DNA of 64,000 nucleotides from Cohnella hashimotonis (GCF_030014955.1 NZ_JAGRPV010000001.1:5394001-5458000), one strand, 5' to 3'. Shown: positions 8,328-18,600, counted from the stretch's first letter. The notes: generated from the letters alone by a model not told the origin. Numbers and translations are program-made.

Positions 8328-8360
8328 AAGCTCTCGCCAGGTTCGAATCGGCGAGAGCTT
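8328..8360 (-). terminator. Intrinsic terminator of the SEC-C gene
   Basis: AAGCTCTCGCC pairs with GGCGAGAGCTT (11 bp, 11-nt loop). On the minus strand it is followed by TTTTTATG. It lies 24 nt past the stop of the leftward gene. Confidence 0.9.
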
Positions 8361-8383
8361 GTGGTTTTCGTTTGTGGTTCGTC

Positions 8384-9559
8384 TCAGTCCCCGACGGCGC
8401 CGCAGCACTTCTTGAATTTCTTGCCGCTGCCGCACGGGCAAGGGTCGTTGCGGCCGATCTTGCGGCCGGTCTGGATCGAGATGACGTCCGCCTGGTGCGA
8501 ACGCTGCGGCATGGCGAGCACATTGGACGGAATCCCGCCCCCCATCACGATATTGAGCTCGTCCGGACGATGTCCCTTCAGCACCCATGACCTCGTGCCG
8601 TTGTTCAGCCGCGCGAGCAGATCGCCGACCTCTTCGACCGTCTGGGCATCCTCGATCGAAAACTCGAATTGCAAAATCTCGAACGCCGCGCTCATCGACT
8701 TGCCGTTCTTGAATGTATCGGCGCAAATCTCGGCAATCGTGTCCGCTTCGTCCTTGTCTACCGCGTATTCGCGGGCCAGGAAGCCGGCCAGCTCCTGATG
8801 CGCCTTCGTCCGCTCTACGTATTCGTACTCCCCGGCCTTGAGCAGCTCCGCCTTGGTGAACTCGCGATATGGCAGCTCCTTGCGCGCCTGCTGAATGCGC
8901 AGCAGTTCCTGGGGTTCTTCGACGTCGAGGTTCGCATATAGCGCGTCTTCGTCGAAATCGTACATCGCGCGGAAGTCGCGCGCGTCAACCAGCACCTCGA
9001 ACATATTGGGGCCATCCTCGGGCGTCTCCCCCGTCAGCGCGATCAGGCGGGCCTCCAGCTCGCTCTCCTCCAGCACGCCGTAATAGTAAAGCAGCCCTTG
9101 GGTAAGCTTGATATGTTCCGTATTGCGCTTCACCTGCGCAGGCGTGCCCGAAAGATCCTCCAGCTTGGCGAAACGCTCGACCAGCTCGGCCGGCATGACA
9201 AGCGACTTTTTGCCGTTTATCTCCCCGGGAAACGCGATCCCGCGCTCGGCCAAATAGTAAGCGATTGGGCCGGATTCGGGCGGGTCCGCGATCAGGCCTT
9301 TATTTTTCACCAGCCTTCGAATCAATGCCCACCGTTCCTCGTCCCACAATCGCGTCGATTCGGCGGCATAGTCGGCCAACACAGGCAAGAGCCCGCCTAT
9401 AAGCTTGTCTTTGTCCCGTTCGTTCTTCCAATCGTCTATCAACAGCAGTCTTGCCGTTTGCGCCAGCGATTCCCCGGTTTGCTGCGCCAGGGCCTCCTTC
9501 AGCGGGAGCGGCCAAGTCAATGCAGGCCAGTCGCCGTCAAGCTTCATATGATCTGCCAT
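8384..9559 (-). CDS. SEC-C zinc-finger domain protein
   Basis: A 391-aa cytoplasmic protein. The last 25 residues form a SEC-C metal-binding motif, [18 protein letters not shown], in which three Cys plus a Cys/His-type ligand bind zinc, as in SecA and YecA. The rest is acidic and helical (for example [19 protein letters not shown]) and matches no family I can name. ATG 9559 is preferred to ATG 9565 because AGG lies 6 nt upstream of the former and abuts the latter. It is a single gene with its own terminator. A nucleic-acid or ribosome association is inferred only from the SEC-C tail. Confidence 0.8.
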   Translation of the reverse strand: MADHMKLDGDWPALTWPLPLKEALAQQTGESLAQTARLLLIDDWKNERDKDKLIGGLLPVLADYAAESTRLWDEERWALIRRLVKNKGLIADPPESGPIAYYLAERGIAFPGEINGKKSLVMPAELVERFAKLEDLSGTPAQVKRNTEHIKLTQGLLYYYGVLEESELEARLIALTGETPEDGPNMFEVLVDARDFRAMYDFDEDALYANLDVEEPQELLRIQQARKELPYREFTKAELLKAGEYEYVERTKAHQELAGFLAREYAVDKDEADTIAEICADTFKNGKSMSAAFEILQFEFSIEDAQTVEEVGDLLARLNNGTRSWVLKGHRPDELNIVMGGGIPSNVLAMPQRSHQADVISIQTGRKIGRNDPCPCGSGKKFKKCCGAVGD

Positions 9560-9590
9560 AATCATCCTACTTCCGTTTTAATAAAAAACA

Positions 9591-9615
9591 AGCCCGATCG
9601 CCAATCGCCCGGGCT
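9591..9615 (-). terminator. Intrinsic terminator of the small basic gene
   Basis: AGCCCG and CGGGCT form the stem. The minus-strand tail is TGTTTTTTATT. It lies 26 nt past the stop of the 74-aa gene. Confidence 0.85.
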
Positions 9616-9641
9616 GCCGCTCCGAACCGTACGAGAAACGC

Positions 9642-9866
9642 TTAAACGCCCGTACGTTTCTTCTGGTTGTTCGGCTTCTTTTTGATTTGGCTGCGCATCT
9701 GCTTCACGTCGGTCGAAAAGCCGCTCTGCTGTCCGCCGCCCTGCGCCGAAGCCTGCTTCTTCTGGGCCAGGCGCTGCTTCATCGCTTCAGCCAGACTGAT
9801 CTTTTTCTGTTCCGGCTTGTCCGCGGACGCGGACGGATTGGAATCGCTGGATTGTGTCATACTCAT
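9642..9866 (-). CDS. Small basic Gln/Lys-rich protein, unknown
   Basis: A protein of 74 aa (72 if ATG 9860 is used). A Ser/Asp-rich N-terminus is followed by a helix (SLAEAMKQRLAQKKQ) and a strongly basic tail (QIKKKPNNQKKRTGV). It has no signal peptide. GGGGTG precedes the two start candidates, and its own terminator follows. The composition suggests nucleic-acid or ribosome binding, but this is not established. Confidence 0.7.
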   Translation of the reverse strand: MSMTQSSDSNPSASADKPEQKKISLAEAMKQRLAQKKQASAQGGGQQSGFSTDVKQMRSQIKKKPNNQKKRTGV

Positions 9867-9925
9867 CGCACCCCATTGTTAGTCGCGCTGCAAACTGTTT
9901 TTATTATACCGCGGGTACGCCAAAA

Positions 9926-9954
9926 GAGCCACGCCCCCTTGCGGGACGCGGCTC
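9926..9954 (-). terminator. Intrinsic terminator of the YflT-like gene
   Basis: A 12-bp stem with two G-U pairs (GAGCCGCGTCCC on the minus strand) and a GCAAG loop is followed by TTTTGG. It begins 41 nt past the stop at 9995. Confidence 0.8.
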
Positions 9955-9994
9955 CTCGTCAGGTCCGCGGCTCGGAACGAAAACGCAGAACCGG

Positions 9995-10483
9995 TCAGAT
10001 TCGTTCGCTTGGCGGCAGCGGACCGTCCTCGGAAAGGATGCGCGGCAGCTCCCGGTCGATCGCCTGATTGCGAATCGCGCTGTCCGATACGTTGTCCTCG
10101 GCCGGCGAGCTGGCTACGACGTCGTCGGGCAATCCGTTGTCATGGCCGATCAGAAGCAGGAACCGTCCCTTGTCTACCTCCGGCGCGTACTCCATCGCTT
10201 CGCCATTCGTAAGTCCGATCTCCTCGAGCCGGCCCGACAGATCGCTGTCCCCGCCGGCTTTGATGATGCGCTTCACCTTGCCCAGCAGCGAGCCATTGCC
10301 TGTGCCGGCTCCCTCCACCTCGACCAGTTCCGCCGCCTGCCCCAGATTGCCGAGACTCCAGGATTCTTCCCGGTCCGCGACGACCGTCAGATCATGGTCG
10401 GAATGTCCTCTTATTTTCAAAGACTGAATCGCGTCGATGACTTCCTTGCTCGTGTCGAAAACGCCGTATACGGTTATTGACAT
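9995..10483 (-). CDS. General stress protein 17M/YflT-like protein
   Basis: A 162-aa cytoplasmic protein. Residues 1-100 match the general stress protein 17M-like domain: a beta start (SITVYGVFDTSKEVIDAI), a GHSDHDLTVVAD segment, then a helical region and FLLLIGHD. The acidic C-terminal tail (about residues 120-162) is not part of the domain. ATG 10483 is chosen because GGAGGA precedes it by 7 nt. Homologues belong to the sigma-B stress regulon in Bacillus; no clear sigma-B promoter was recognised here. Confidence 0.8.
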   Translation of the reverse strand: MSITVYGVFDTSKEVIDAIQSLKIRGHSDHDLTVVADREESWSLGNLGQAAELVEVEGAGTGNGSLLGKVKRIIKAGGDSDLSGRLEEIGLTNGEAMEYAPEVDKGRFLLLIGHDNGLPDDVVASSPAEDNVSDSAIRNQAIDRELPRILSEDGPLPPSERI

Positions 10484-10628
10484 AGGGGATTCCTCCATTT
10501 GCTGTCTAAAGGGATATTCAACTTTACCCGCGGCGCCCCCGGATTAATCCCTGAAGGAATTGCCATCCTAGAGGGTACTTAATAGGGACTCGCCGGAATT
10601 CCAACACGCAGAAGGAGGACGAAAGAGC

Positions 10629-11777
10629 ATGCGAGCGGTAACCTTCCAAGGTAGTAAAGACATACAGGTCAAAGAGGTCGAGGATCCGAGGTTGAAGCAA
10701 AAGGACGACATTATCGTGCGCATTACGTCCACGGCGATCTGCGGCTCCGATTTGCATATTTATCTGGGCGGCATGCCCACGCATAAGGGAGCCGTCATCG
10801 GCCACGAGCCGATGGGCATCGTCGAGGAGGTCGGACCCGAAGTGACCCGCGTTAAAAAGGGCGACCGGGTCGTCATTCCTTTTAACGTGTCCTGCGGCAA
10901 ATGTTATTATTGCGAGCACGACATGGAGAGCCAGTGCGACAATTCGAATCCCCATCCCCCGCTCAAAGAGATCGATTCCGGCGGCTACCTCGGATACACC
11001 GAACGCTACGGCAATTACCCGGGCGGCCAAGCCGAATACCTGCACGTTCCTTATGGCAACTTCATGCCCCTCGCGATCCCCGAATCGTGCGAATTGCCGG
11101 ACGAAGCGCTGCTATTCCTGTCGGACGTCCTGCCGACCGCTTATTGGAGCGTGGAGAACGCCGGCGTGAAGCCGGGCGACACCGTGACCGTACTCGGATG
11201 CGGCCCGGTAGGCCTGATGGTTCAGAAGTTCGCCGCCATGAAGGGCGCGATGCGGATCATCGCCGTCGACAACGTGCCATACCGTCTCGCGCATGCGCGC
11301 AAGATGAACAACGTCGAGACAATCAATTTTGACGAGCAAGACGAGGTCGCCCTGCACATCCGCGAGATAACCCGCGGCGGCACGGATGTCGTCATCGACT
11401 GCGTCGGAATGGACGGCAAGAAAAACGCATTCGAGAAAATCGGCCAAAAGCTGAAGCTGCAAGGCGGCACGCTGAGCGCGATCGATATCGCGATGGACGC
11501 AGTCCGCAAGTTCGGCACGATCCAGCTGACCGGCGTGTACGGCGCGCTTTACAACATGTTCCCGCTAGGCCACATGTTCGAGCGCAACCTGACGGTTAAA
11601 ATGGGACAAGCGCCGGCTATCCACTATATGCCGAAGCTGTTCGACATGATCGTAAACGGCGAGTTCGATCCGACCGAGATCGTGACCCATCGCGTCCCGC
11701 TCGATCAGGCGAGCGAGGCGTACAAGATTTTCAACGACAAGGAAGACGGTTGTATCAAAGTTGTGCTGAAGCCTTAA
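10629..11777 (+). CDS. Zinc-dependent alcohol dehydrogenase (MDR family)
   Basis: A 382-aa medium-chain dehydrogenase/reductase. The catalytic zinc site is formed by Cys39 (AICGSD) and the GHEP motif. Four cysteines in SCGKCYYCEHDMESQC hold the structural zinc. The NAD-binding Rossmann motif is VLGCGPVGLM. It resembles the AdhB and glutathione-independent formaldehyde dehydrogenase group, which carries an insertion after the structural zinc loop (here GGYLGYTERYGNYPGGQAEY). AGAAGGAGGA precedes the ATG. It stands alone between the stress gene and the FolC-like gene. The substrate is unknown; an aldehyde/alcohol detoxification role is likely. Confidence 0.88.
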   Translation: MRAVTFQGSKDIQVKEVEDPRLKQKDDIIVRITSTAICGSDLHIYLGGMPTHKGAVIGHEPMGIVEEVGPEVTRVKKGDRVVIPFNVSCGKCYYCEHDMESQCDNSNPHPPLKEIDSGGYLGYTERYGNYPGGQAEYLHVPYGNFMPLAIPESCELPDEALLFLSDVLPTAYWSVENAGVKPGDTVTVLGCGPVGLMVQKFAAMKGAMRIIAVDNVPYRLAHARKMNNVETINFDEQDEVALHIREITRGGTDVVIDCVGMDGKKNAFEKIGQKLKLQGGTLSAIDIAMDAVRKFGTIQLTGVYGALYNMFPLGHMFERNLTVKMGQAPAIHYMPKLFDMIVNGEFDPTEIVTHRVPLDQASEAYKIFNDKEDGCIKVVLKP

Positions 11778-11794
11778 ATTTTGTGGAAAAGACG

Positions 11795-11822
11795 GCCCTT
11801 CGCTCGCGTCCGAGCGGAGGGC
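11795..11822. terminator. Bidirectional hairpin after the alcohol dehydrogenase
   Basis: GCCCTTCGCTCG pairs with CGAGCGGAGGGC (12 bp, CGTC loop, one G-U pair) 18 nt after the stop. The plus-strand tail is only modestly T-rich (TGTTGGCGTTT). Confidence 0.6.
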
Positions 11823-11994
11823 TGTTGGCGTTTGGGGAGCTGTTTGGCTTTTGAGTGGATGGATTTTTGCGGCGGGATGGTTGGCGGCAGGATAAGCTAT
11901 GGCGGGCGTTCCTGGCTTTGCTATAATGGACGGAATAGATGGGCGGCTCTCCGTCACACCATTCCTTGATCGTAAAAGGAGCGTTCGAACAAGC

Positions 11995-13437
11995 ATGTCG
12001 ATCACCAACCAAAGCGAGGCCGAGAACCTCATCTACCGTTCGTATCTGCGGGCAGCTCCGCAACTGCCCGCCGCCGGCGACGAAAAGGTCCGCAGCCCCC
12101 AGCTCACCCGTCGCCTGCTCGATCTGATCGGCGCGCCCGACCAGAGTAGGCGGTTCGTTCTCGTGACCGGCAGCAAGGGAAAAGGCTCGACTTCGCGTCT
12201 CGTGTCCTCTCTGCTGAGTCATCTAGGCTATAAGGTCGGCTTGTTCACCTCTCCTCACTTGGTCGATTACCGTGAGCGGATCCGCATTGACGGGCGCGCG
12301 ATCGGGGAAGCCGACTTCGTGCGGATCGCGCGGCGGATCGAGCCGGCCTGGGCGGAGATCGAGCGCGGCTTGGACGCGGCGACCTATCAAGGTCCGGTCG
12401 GCGTGTCGCTGGCGATCGGGATCAGCTGGTTTGCGGAGCGGGGCACCGACATCAACGTCGTCGAATGCGGGCGGGGCGGCCGCTACGACGATGCCAACGT
12501 GCTCGCGAACGAATGGGCGATCGTCACGGCGATCATGGAGGAGCATGTCCGCGAGCTTGGTCCGGGCCTTGGCGACATCGCGCGGCATAAGCTGGGCATC
12601 GCGAAATCGGCGGACACGCGGCTATACATCGGGGCGCAGCGCGAAGACGCGCTTGTCGCGATTAAGCAGGAGCTGCGCGCGACGGGAAATGCAGCGAAAG
12701 AAAACGAGCGTGCCGAGAATTACGCTTCGATGGATGCGTCGACCGGACGTGAGGTTGCGACAGTTAAGAGCGAGTTTGTTGCAATCGCAGGCGTTGCGTT
12801 TACCGCCGAGCATATCGCCATGTCCGCGTGCGGTACGTCGTTCGACGTCCGCACCGGACGGGCGGCGTACCGCGGTCTGACGCTGCCGCTGCTCGGCGCG
12901 TTCCAGGCCGACAACGCGGCGCTTGCGGTGCAGGCGTGCGAGGATATCGCGGGCGCAGCGCTAGATCCTGCGACGGTCGCCGCGTGCTTCGCCGGTCTGC
13001 AGTGGCCGGGCCGCTGCGAGATCGTGAGCCGCGAGCCGCTCACGATCGTGGACGGCGCCATCCACCGCGACTCGGCCGCCTACCTGGCGAGCGTCGTAGG
13101 ATCGCTCGGACTCGGAGAGGATGCGCGTGTCGCAGCGGTGATCGGCGTGCCGAAGGACAAAGACTATGCGGGCGTCATCGAGACGCTCGCCCCCATATCG
13201 AGCCGCATCCTCGTGACGCGGCCGGACGTGAGCCATCTTGCGTTTCCGGAGGACGCGCTGGAGGTGGCTAAGCGATATTGCCCGGACGGCTGCGCCGCCT
13301 TCCCGGTTCTCGCGGACGCGCTGGACGCCCTGCGCGAAGGCCCGCCGCCCGACTGCATCCTCATCGTCGGCACGCAGACGCTGATCGGCAACGCCAAGCG
13401 GCTGTACGGGCAAGAGCTGGAGGATATCGGAAAGTAG
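11995..13437 (+). CDS. Divergent FolC-like Mur-ligase-family protein
   Basis: A 480-aa ATP-dependent ligase resembling folylpolyglutamate/dihydrofolate synthase. The P-loop is VTGSKGKGST, then LFTSPHLVDYRERIRIDG, the central ECGRGGRYDDANV, the carbamate-lysine region ARHKLGIAK, and PGRCEIV near the C-terminal domain. Two signatures differ from ordinary FolC: the DH motif reads EEHV, and the C-terminal DGAHNP reads DGAIHRDS. ATG 11995 is chosen because AAGGAG precedes it, and because the longer frame from 11899 would begin inside a likely promoter (TATAAT at 11922). No folate genes are adjacent. It may be a paralogue with a changed substrate, or a genuine FolC of this lineage. Confidence 0.75.
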   Translation: MSITNQSEAENLIYRSYLRAAPQLPAAGDEKVRSPQLTRRLLDLIGAPDQSRRFVLVTGSKGKGSTSRLVSSLLSHLGYKVGLFTSPHLVDYRERIRIDGRAIGEADFVRIARRIEPAWAEIERGLDAATYQGPVGVSLAIGISWFAERGTDINVVECGRGGRYDDANVLANEWAIVTAIMEEHVRELGPGLGDIARHKLGIAKSADTRLYIGAQREDALVAIKQELRATGNAAKENERAENYASMDASTGREVATVKSEFVAIAGVAFTAEHIAMSACGTSFDVRTGRAAYRGLTLPLLGAFQADNAALAVQACEDIAGAALDPATVAACFAGLQWPGRCEIVSREPLTIVDGAIHRDSAAYLASVVGSLGLGEDARVAAVIGVPKDKDYAGVIETLAPISSRILVTRPDVSHLAFPEDALEVAKRYCPDGCAAFPVLADALDALREGPPPDCILIVGTQTLIGNAKRLYGQELEDIGK

Positions 13438-13465
13438 AAAATGCAGCTTGCGAACGGGTCTACGC

Positions 13466-14818
13466 TTAGCGCCTAAGAATACCCTTTTCAGCCGCTTCCT
13501 TTAGCCAGGACGGGAATTCGTTCAGCAGCTTGTCGTACAGCGATTCGTCGGATACCGAAGCGATGTCGTCGACTGGAATAAAATTCGCATTATCGACGAC
13601 TCGCCCCTCCATGGTGTCCAACTGCTTCAGCACCTGGAACTCACCCCGGCCGATCCCGACGAACTGCCAGAAGATCGGCAGGACGGCCGAATCCGTAATG
13701 ATTTTGCGAACGGCCTTCACCATGCCTCCGTCGTTAATGAATAAAATGTAAACCGGCAGGTCCGAAGGCTCTTCCTCGGTGTACTTGCGGATGACATCCT
13801 GCATGACAGGCGGCTCGTTGTTGCGCCCGAACTTGTGGATGTTTTTGTTGTTCAACACATGCTGCAGCACATAGTTCTTGAAGTTGCTCTCATCTGCGGC
13901 CGGCAGCCTGCTATATTCATGATCGTATACCCACACGTCCAGCTTCGCGTCGTCGTCGAACTGACAAGCCACGGCTAATATCCGTTCCACGACCTCTTGT
14001 ACGGTGCCGTTGCGATATAGCGACACCATCGAGCCCGATATGTCCAGCACCAGGGCAACCCTCGCTTTTACGCGGGAAATCTTTTTCTTTTCCAAAGTGA
14101 CGGCCACGAGCTTTTTACGCAAATCGATAGAAGAGACGGGCCGTTCAGTTGATGCTTGCGCTGCCGCAGACACCTGCACGGCCGCTGCCTCCAGCTCCGC
14201 TTTTGCAGCCTTCAGTTCGGCTTCCTGCTGTAAGTTGGCCGCCTCCGGCGCCGCGGTCTCCTGCTGCGCCTCTTCTGCCACTTCCAAGCCATAATGCTTG
14301 CAGAGTGCGCCAAGGCCACCGAAGAAGCCGCTGCCGACAGCATTATATTTCCAGTCGCCATTGCGCAGGTAGATTTCTGCGACGACAATCGCATTTTCCT
14401 TGCCGAGATTGTCCGCGAAGCGGAATGTGCCGAGTTCCTCACCCGATGCAGCGCGCACGCGGCATACCGCATGCGCGACTTCGGCGAAGGTGCCTCCCTG
14501 CCCGCCGGCATCGTGAATCGTCAACGTGATCGCCAGCTTAACGACGTCTTCGGGCATCCTCGGAAATGAGATGCGCAGACTTTCACGCGTACCTCCGCCA
14601 TTTTCTGCCGCATGCCGGACGGCATGCTGCCGGCTGACCGGCTGATTGTAGAAAATAAAGTCTTCGTCTCGCGCGCAGATGCCGTCTGCGTTAAGCAAAA
14701 AAGCGGAGCCGTTAATATCCAGCCCCGCTGTCGAAGCCTGCCATTCAAGCTGCAGCTCGATCTCCTCGTTCTTTCCGCCATTGGTCAGATCAATTCGCTG
14801 TCCTCTTTGTATCTGCAT
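13466..14818 (-). CDS. TerD-domain/von Willebrand A (TerF-like) fusion, tellurium/stress type
   Basis: A 450-aa cytoplasmic protein. Residues 1-180 form a TerD-like beta-sandwich (IDLTNGG, LDINGSAFLLN, DNLGKENAIVVAEIY) expected to bind calcium. Residues 185-235 are an Ala/Glu-rich linker. Residues 240-450 form a vWA domain with MIDAS motif DISGSM, as in TerF and TerY. The Ter system protects against tellurite, phage and chemical stress and may assemble surface-linked complexes. GGAG lies 11 nt upstream of the ATG. It follows the AIM24 gene by 39 nt, so the two form one operon. No TerC, TerB or other ter gene is visible. Confidence 0.85.
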   Translation of the reverse strand: MQIQRGQRIDLTNGGKNEEIELQLEWQASTAGLDINGSAFLLNADGICARDEDFIFYNQPVSRQHAVRHAAENGGGTRESLRISFPRMPEDVVKLAITLTIHDAGGQGGTFAEVAHAVCRVRAASGEELGTFRFADNLGKENAIVVAEIYLRNGDWKYNAVGSGFFGGLGALCKHYGLEVAEEAQQETAAPEAANLQQEAELKAAKAELEAAAVQVSAAAQASTERPVSSIDLRKKLVAVTLEKKKISRVKARVALVLDISGSMVSLYRNGTVQEVVERILAVACQFDDDAKLDVWVYDHEYSRLPAADESNFKNYVLQHVLNNKNIHKFGRNNEPPVMQDVIRKYTEEEPSDLPVYILFINDGGMVKAVRKIITDSAVLPIFWQFVGIGRGEFQVLKQLDTMEGRVVDNANFIPVDDIASVSDESLYDKLLNEFPSWLKEAAEKGILRR

Positions 14819-14857
14819 TTGTCGATCGCTCCTCTCAACTTGGTCTGCTCGCTCGCA

Positions 14858-15541
14858 TCAACGCCCCGGAGACGGCAAAAACTGCTGCACCCAGCCGCCA
14901 AAGCCGCGTGCATTGCGCGTCTGGATGAGAACGACGCCCTCGCCGCGGAATCGGCAGACGGCCACTTCGCCCGAAGTAAAGGTGTTAAGCCACCCGCTCG
15001 CCGCCTTTTGAACGGTATAGTCCATATAATCCGGCCAGGCGACGAGATGCTGGTTGTCGATAATGATCTCCTCGCCGGGCGCCAGATTGATCGCGTGGAT
15101 CGCGCCGAAGGAAGACAGGAATACCGTCCCCTTGCCGCTGATCTTGACGATAAAGAAGCCTTCTCCCGAGAACAGGCCCCTGCTAAGATTTTGCATCTTG
15201 GTCGTTACCTCGATGCCCGCGGTACCGGCTAGAAAACCGTCTTTCTGAACATAGAGGCTGTACGAGCCGTCCAGTTCCACCGCCTGCACGTCGCCGATCG
15301 AGCTCGGCGCCAGCATCACTTCTCCGGGCCTGCCGCGTGCAGTCAGCTCTTGGAAAAAGAATTTCTCGCCGCTCAGCATTCGGCCAAGTCCGCGCATAAT
15401 TCCGCCATCGACCGTACCTTTCAGATCAATATGAGGGGACATGGATACCATCGCGTTCATCTCGGCCTTGACGGATTCTCCGCTCTCCAGCGCAAGCTTT
15501 ACGATCGGGAATGAATGGCCGTATAAAATCTCGTATTTCAA
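14858..15541 (-). CDS. AIM24-family protein
   Basis: A 227-aa AIM24/TIGR00266-type beta-helical protein. Typical repeats are VKLALESGESVKAEMNAMVSM, GKGTVFLSSFGAIHAINL and IIDNQHLVAW. The start is TTG 15541 with AAGGCGG about 10 nt upstream. The family is often encoded beside ter genes in bacteria, and here it is the first gene of a TerD-vWA pair. Its biochemical function is unknown. It has no signal peptide. Upstream, 15542-15600 is AT-rich and probably holds the promoter. Confidence 0.85.
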   Translation of the reverse strand: MKYEILYGHSFPIVKLALESGESVKAEMNAMVSMSPHIDLKGTVDGGIMRGLGRMLSGEKFFFQELTARGRPGEVMLAPSSIGDVQAVELDGSYSLYVQKDGFLAGTAGIEVTTKMQNLSRGLFSGEGFFIVKISGKGTVFLSSFGAIHAINLAPGEEIIIDNQHLVAWPDYMDYTVQKAASGWLNTFTSGEVAVCRFRGEGVVLIQTRNARGFGGWVQQFLPSPGR

Positions 15542-15646
15542 CTCTATTTAACCGCCTTTATTTCGAAATTTTATTTTAACCATAGCATAGATTATGAGCC
15601 GATTGCTTAAATCTTCCTTTATTTTAGATTTATTGCCCAAATAGAA

Positions 15647-15685
15647 AGTGCCGCAGCGCGTCCATTCGGACAACGCTACGGCGCT
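15647..15685 (-). terminator. Terminator of the GH92 gene
   Basis: A long imperfect stem pairs AGTGCCGCAGCG with CGCTACGGCGCT around GTCC-ATTC-GGAC. The minus-strand tail is TTTCTATTT, and the plus-strand side also ends in TTTTTA. It lies 10 nt past the GH92 stop. Confidence 0.75.
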
Positions 15686-15694
15686 TTTTACTCT

Positions 15695-18600
15695 CTATGC
15701 CTTTCTCGAATAGATCATCCGATCCAGATTGCCGATGTACAGCAGGCTGGATGTCGTGCTGCCCTTGAATACGACACAGAGCGTCTGTTTGCCGGTGAGC
15801 GACCGGTTCAGCGCGGCGCCGGCTGTCTTGTACGAGCCCCAGCCGCCGCCGGTATTCGGCAGGCTGACCGTGCCGACGAGCTCGCCGTTTTTGTCGTTCA
15901 GCCGGATCTCCGCGACGACGTCTGCAGGCACCCGATTAGTCGGCGCGTCATAGACGATGTCGACGTAATTTTTGCCGAGCGTACCGAATTCGAGATCCTT
16001 GTAGGTCAGCCACGCGCCGGTGAAGGTGTTGCCGACCGTGGTGCCGCCGTTGTTGCCTTCCGTTTTGAGCGGATTGTTGTTAAACGTGTTCTTGTCCGTC
16101 GACCACTCGCTGCGGCTCTCGAACTCTACGTTGATATCCGGTTCGCTAAGCGCGAAGGCCGCATTGTCGAAGTTGCCGATATACTTGAACGTGGCGGTTG
16201 ACGTGCCGACGAGCACGAAGTAAACATCCTGCACGCCGGACAACTTCTTCGTCAGGTTGGCCGTTGCCGTCTTGTACGTCCCCCATGCGCCGGCTGTCGG
16301 CGGCGTCAGAACTTTGCCGATCAGCTCGCCGTCCGGAGCTCCAAGCCTCACTTCGACCGCCGCATCAGCCGGACAGCTCGTCGAATTGCCGCTGTACTCG
16401 ATCGATACTTGATCGACGCCGGCGCTGCCGAAGTCCATGCGCTTAAACGCCAGCCACGCGCCGTTAAACGTATTTTTAATCTGCTTGCCGCTCTTGCCGT
16501 TCTCGGTGCCAAGCGGCGAATTGTTGTAAGGATTCAACGCAGTCGACCAGGCGTCGTAGCTCTCCAGCTCAAGCTTGGCAAAGTCGGTCCGTACCGGCTG
16601 CTCCGGCACCGCAAGCGAAAACGCCGCGTTGTCGAAATTGCCGATGTACTTGTAAGTCGTATCCGTCGATCCGGTGAGCACGAGGTAGACGTCCCGTACG
16701 CCCGTGACGGTCTGCGTCAACGCGGCGGACACGGTCTTGTACGTCCCCCATGCGGCGGCGGTAGGCGGTGCGCCGACCTTGCCGATCAGCGTCCCGTCGA
16801 CGGAATCCAGTCGTACTTCCACCGAGGCATCCGCCGGCACGCTCGTGCTGTTGCCCGAGTATTCGATGCTGAACTGATTGACGCCTTCAGTGCCGAAGTC
16901 CATATGCTTGTAAGCCAACCAAGCGCCGTCGAACGTGTTGGCGACTTGCTGGCCGCTCTTGCCGTTCTCGGTCTTGAGCGGACCGCCGTTGACGGGGTTC
17001 ACGCTGTCGGACCAAGCGTCGTACTTCTCCAGCTCCAGCTTGGCATAGTCGCTGCGAAGCTTCCAGTTGGCGAACGTCATGCGATCGAAGTTGCCGATAT
17101 ACGGCAGTCCGCTGGTCGTGCTGCCATGCATGACGATATACAGCGTTTGCTTGCCGATCACGGTCTTCGTGAACTGCGCGTCCGCCGTCTTGTACGACGT
17201 CCACTCGGTGCCTGTCCGCGGCAGGGCCACAGTACCGAGCAGCTCTCCGTCCACGCTGCCTAGGCGAACCTCCAGCTTGGAGTCGGCCGGTACTTTGGCC
17301 GTAGGAGCCGCGTACTCGACAGTGATATGATTGGCGCCTTCCGTACCGAGGTCGACATCCGTATATGCGAGCCATGCGCCGTCGAACGTGTTGGCGACGA
17401 CCGTGCCGCCGTTGCCGTCCTCGGTCTTGAGCGGATTGCCGTTAAAGGTATTTACGGCCGTGCTCCATTCGCTCCGGCTCTCGAACTGCACGAGACCCGG
17501 CTCCGTCACCGGCGGCTCGTCCGGCTGAATCGGATCGAGCGGCGGCAGCGGCGGCTTGACCGGGATCGGCAGCGGATCGGGCAGCGGCTCCGGCTGCTCG
17601 GGCGGATCTTCGCCCGGCGCGGGCTTCGGCTCCGGCTCCGATACGACCGGTTCGGCGAGCCACAAGGAATTGTAGATGTCGCCGTCAAACGCGTCGACCA
17701 AATAGACGTTCACCTTGAACTTCTCGGCGTTGACGTTAAAGATCTGCGACACTTCGAACCCGCCGGCCTCGACCGGCATGGCGCTGCTCACCCAGGCCTG
17801 GTCGTTGCCGTCCATCAGCTGGATGACCGCGTAGGCGGAGCCTTCATAGTCGCCCTTCAGCGTACCCGTGACGCGGACGTCCATATTGCCGTCCCGTCCG
17901 ACGTCCGCCTGCAGGTCGTAGACGTTCCACTGAATATCCGACGTATAGGCCGCATCGGAGAGCAAGGCTTCGCCCGAGGTCACGCCTCGCGTTTCGTCGG
18001 CTTTGACCCGCACCTGCACCTGGCCGGCACGGTAGGCGAGCGGTCCGACGGTCTGCGGATTGGCGGTCGCCGGCTTCCAGCTCTGTCCGCCGTTTATGCT
18101 GAACTCATAATCCTTCGCCTGCTCGAAACCGGAAACGACGGTCCAGCCAAACGTATTGGCCGTGTCGTCCTGTATCGGCGCGGTTGGCGACGCCGGTTTG
18201 ACCATCGGTACGATGGCCTCCAGTCCGAGATCGAAGGCGATGTCCGAGCTGGTCGCGTTCACCTGGTGGACTTCGGCGGTCAATACGTTCGTGCCTGCGA
18301 CCAGGTAGGACGGATCGATCGTATACACGTTCACGTCCCGCTCGTCGCCGACGGTCGCATTGGCATACGTGCCGTAGCTCACCGTGCCCGACGGCATGTT
18401 CGTACGAATGATCTCGCGCCCGTTCAAGTACACGATCGCGCCGTCGTCGCGAATCAGACTCGCGTTCAGCTGGATGAGCTGCTTAGGATCCGCCACCTCG
18501 AACGTCTTGCGGAAATAGGTGGTCGGATACTTGTTGTTGGCATCCGGGCCGTAACTCGTCTTCGCTTTTGCATAATTTTTGCTGTCGTAGCCGAGCGGCG

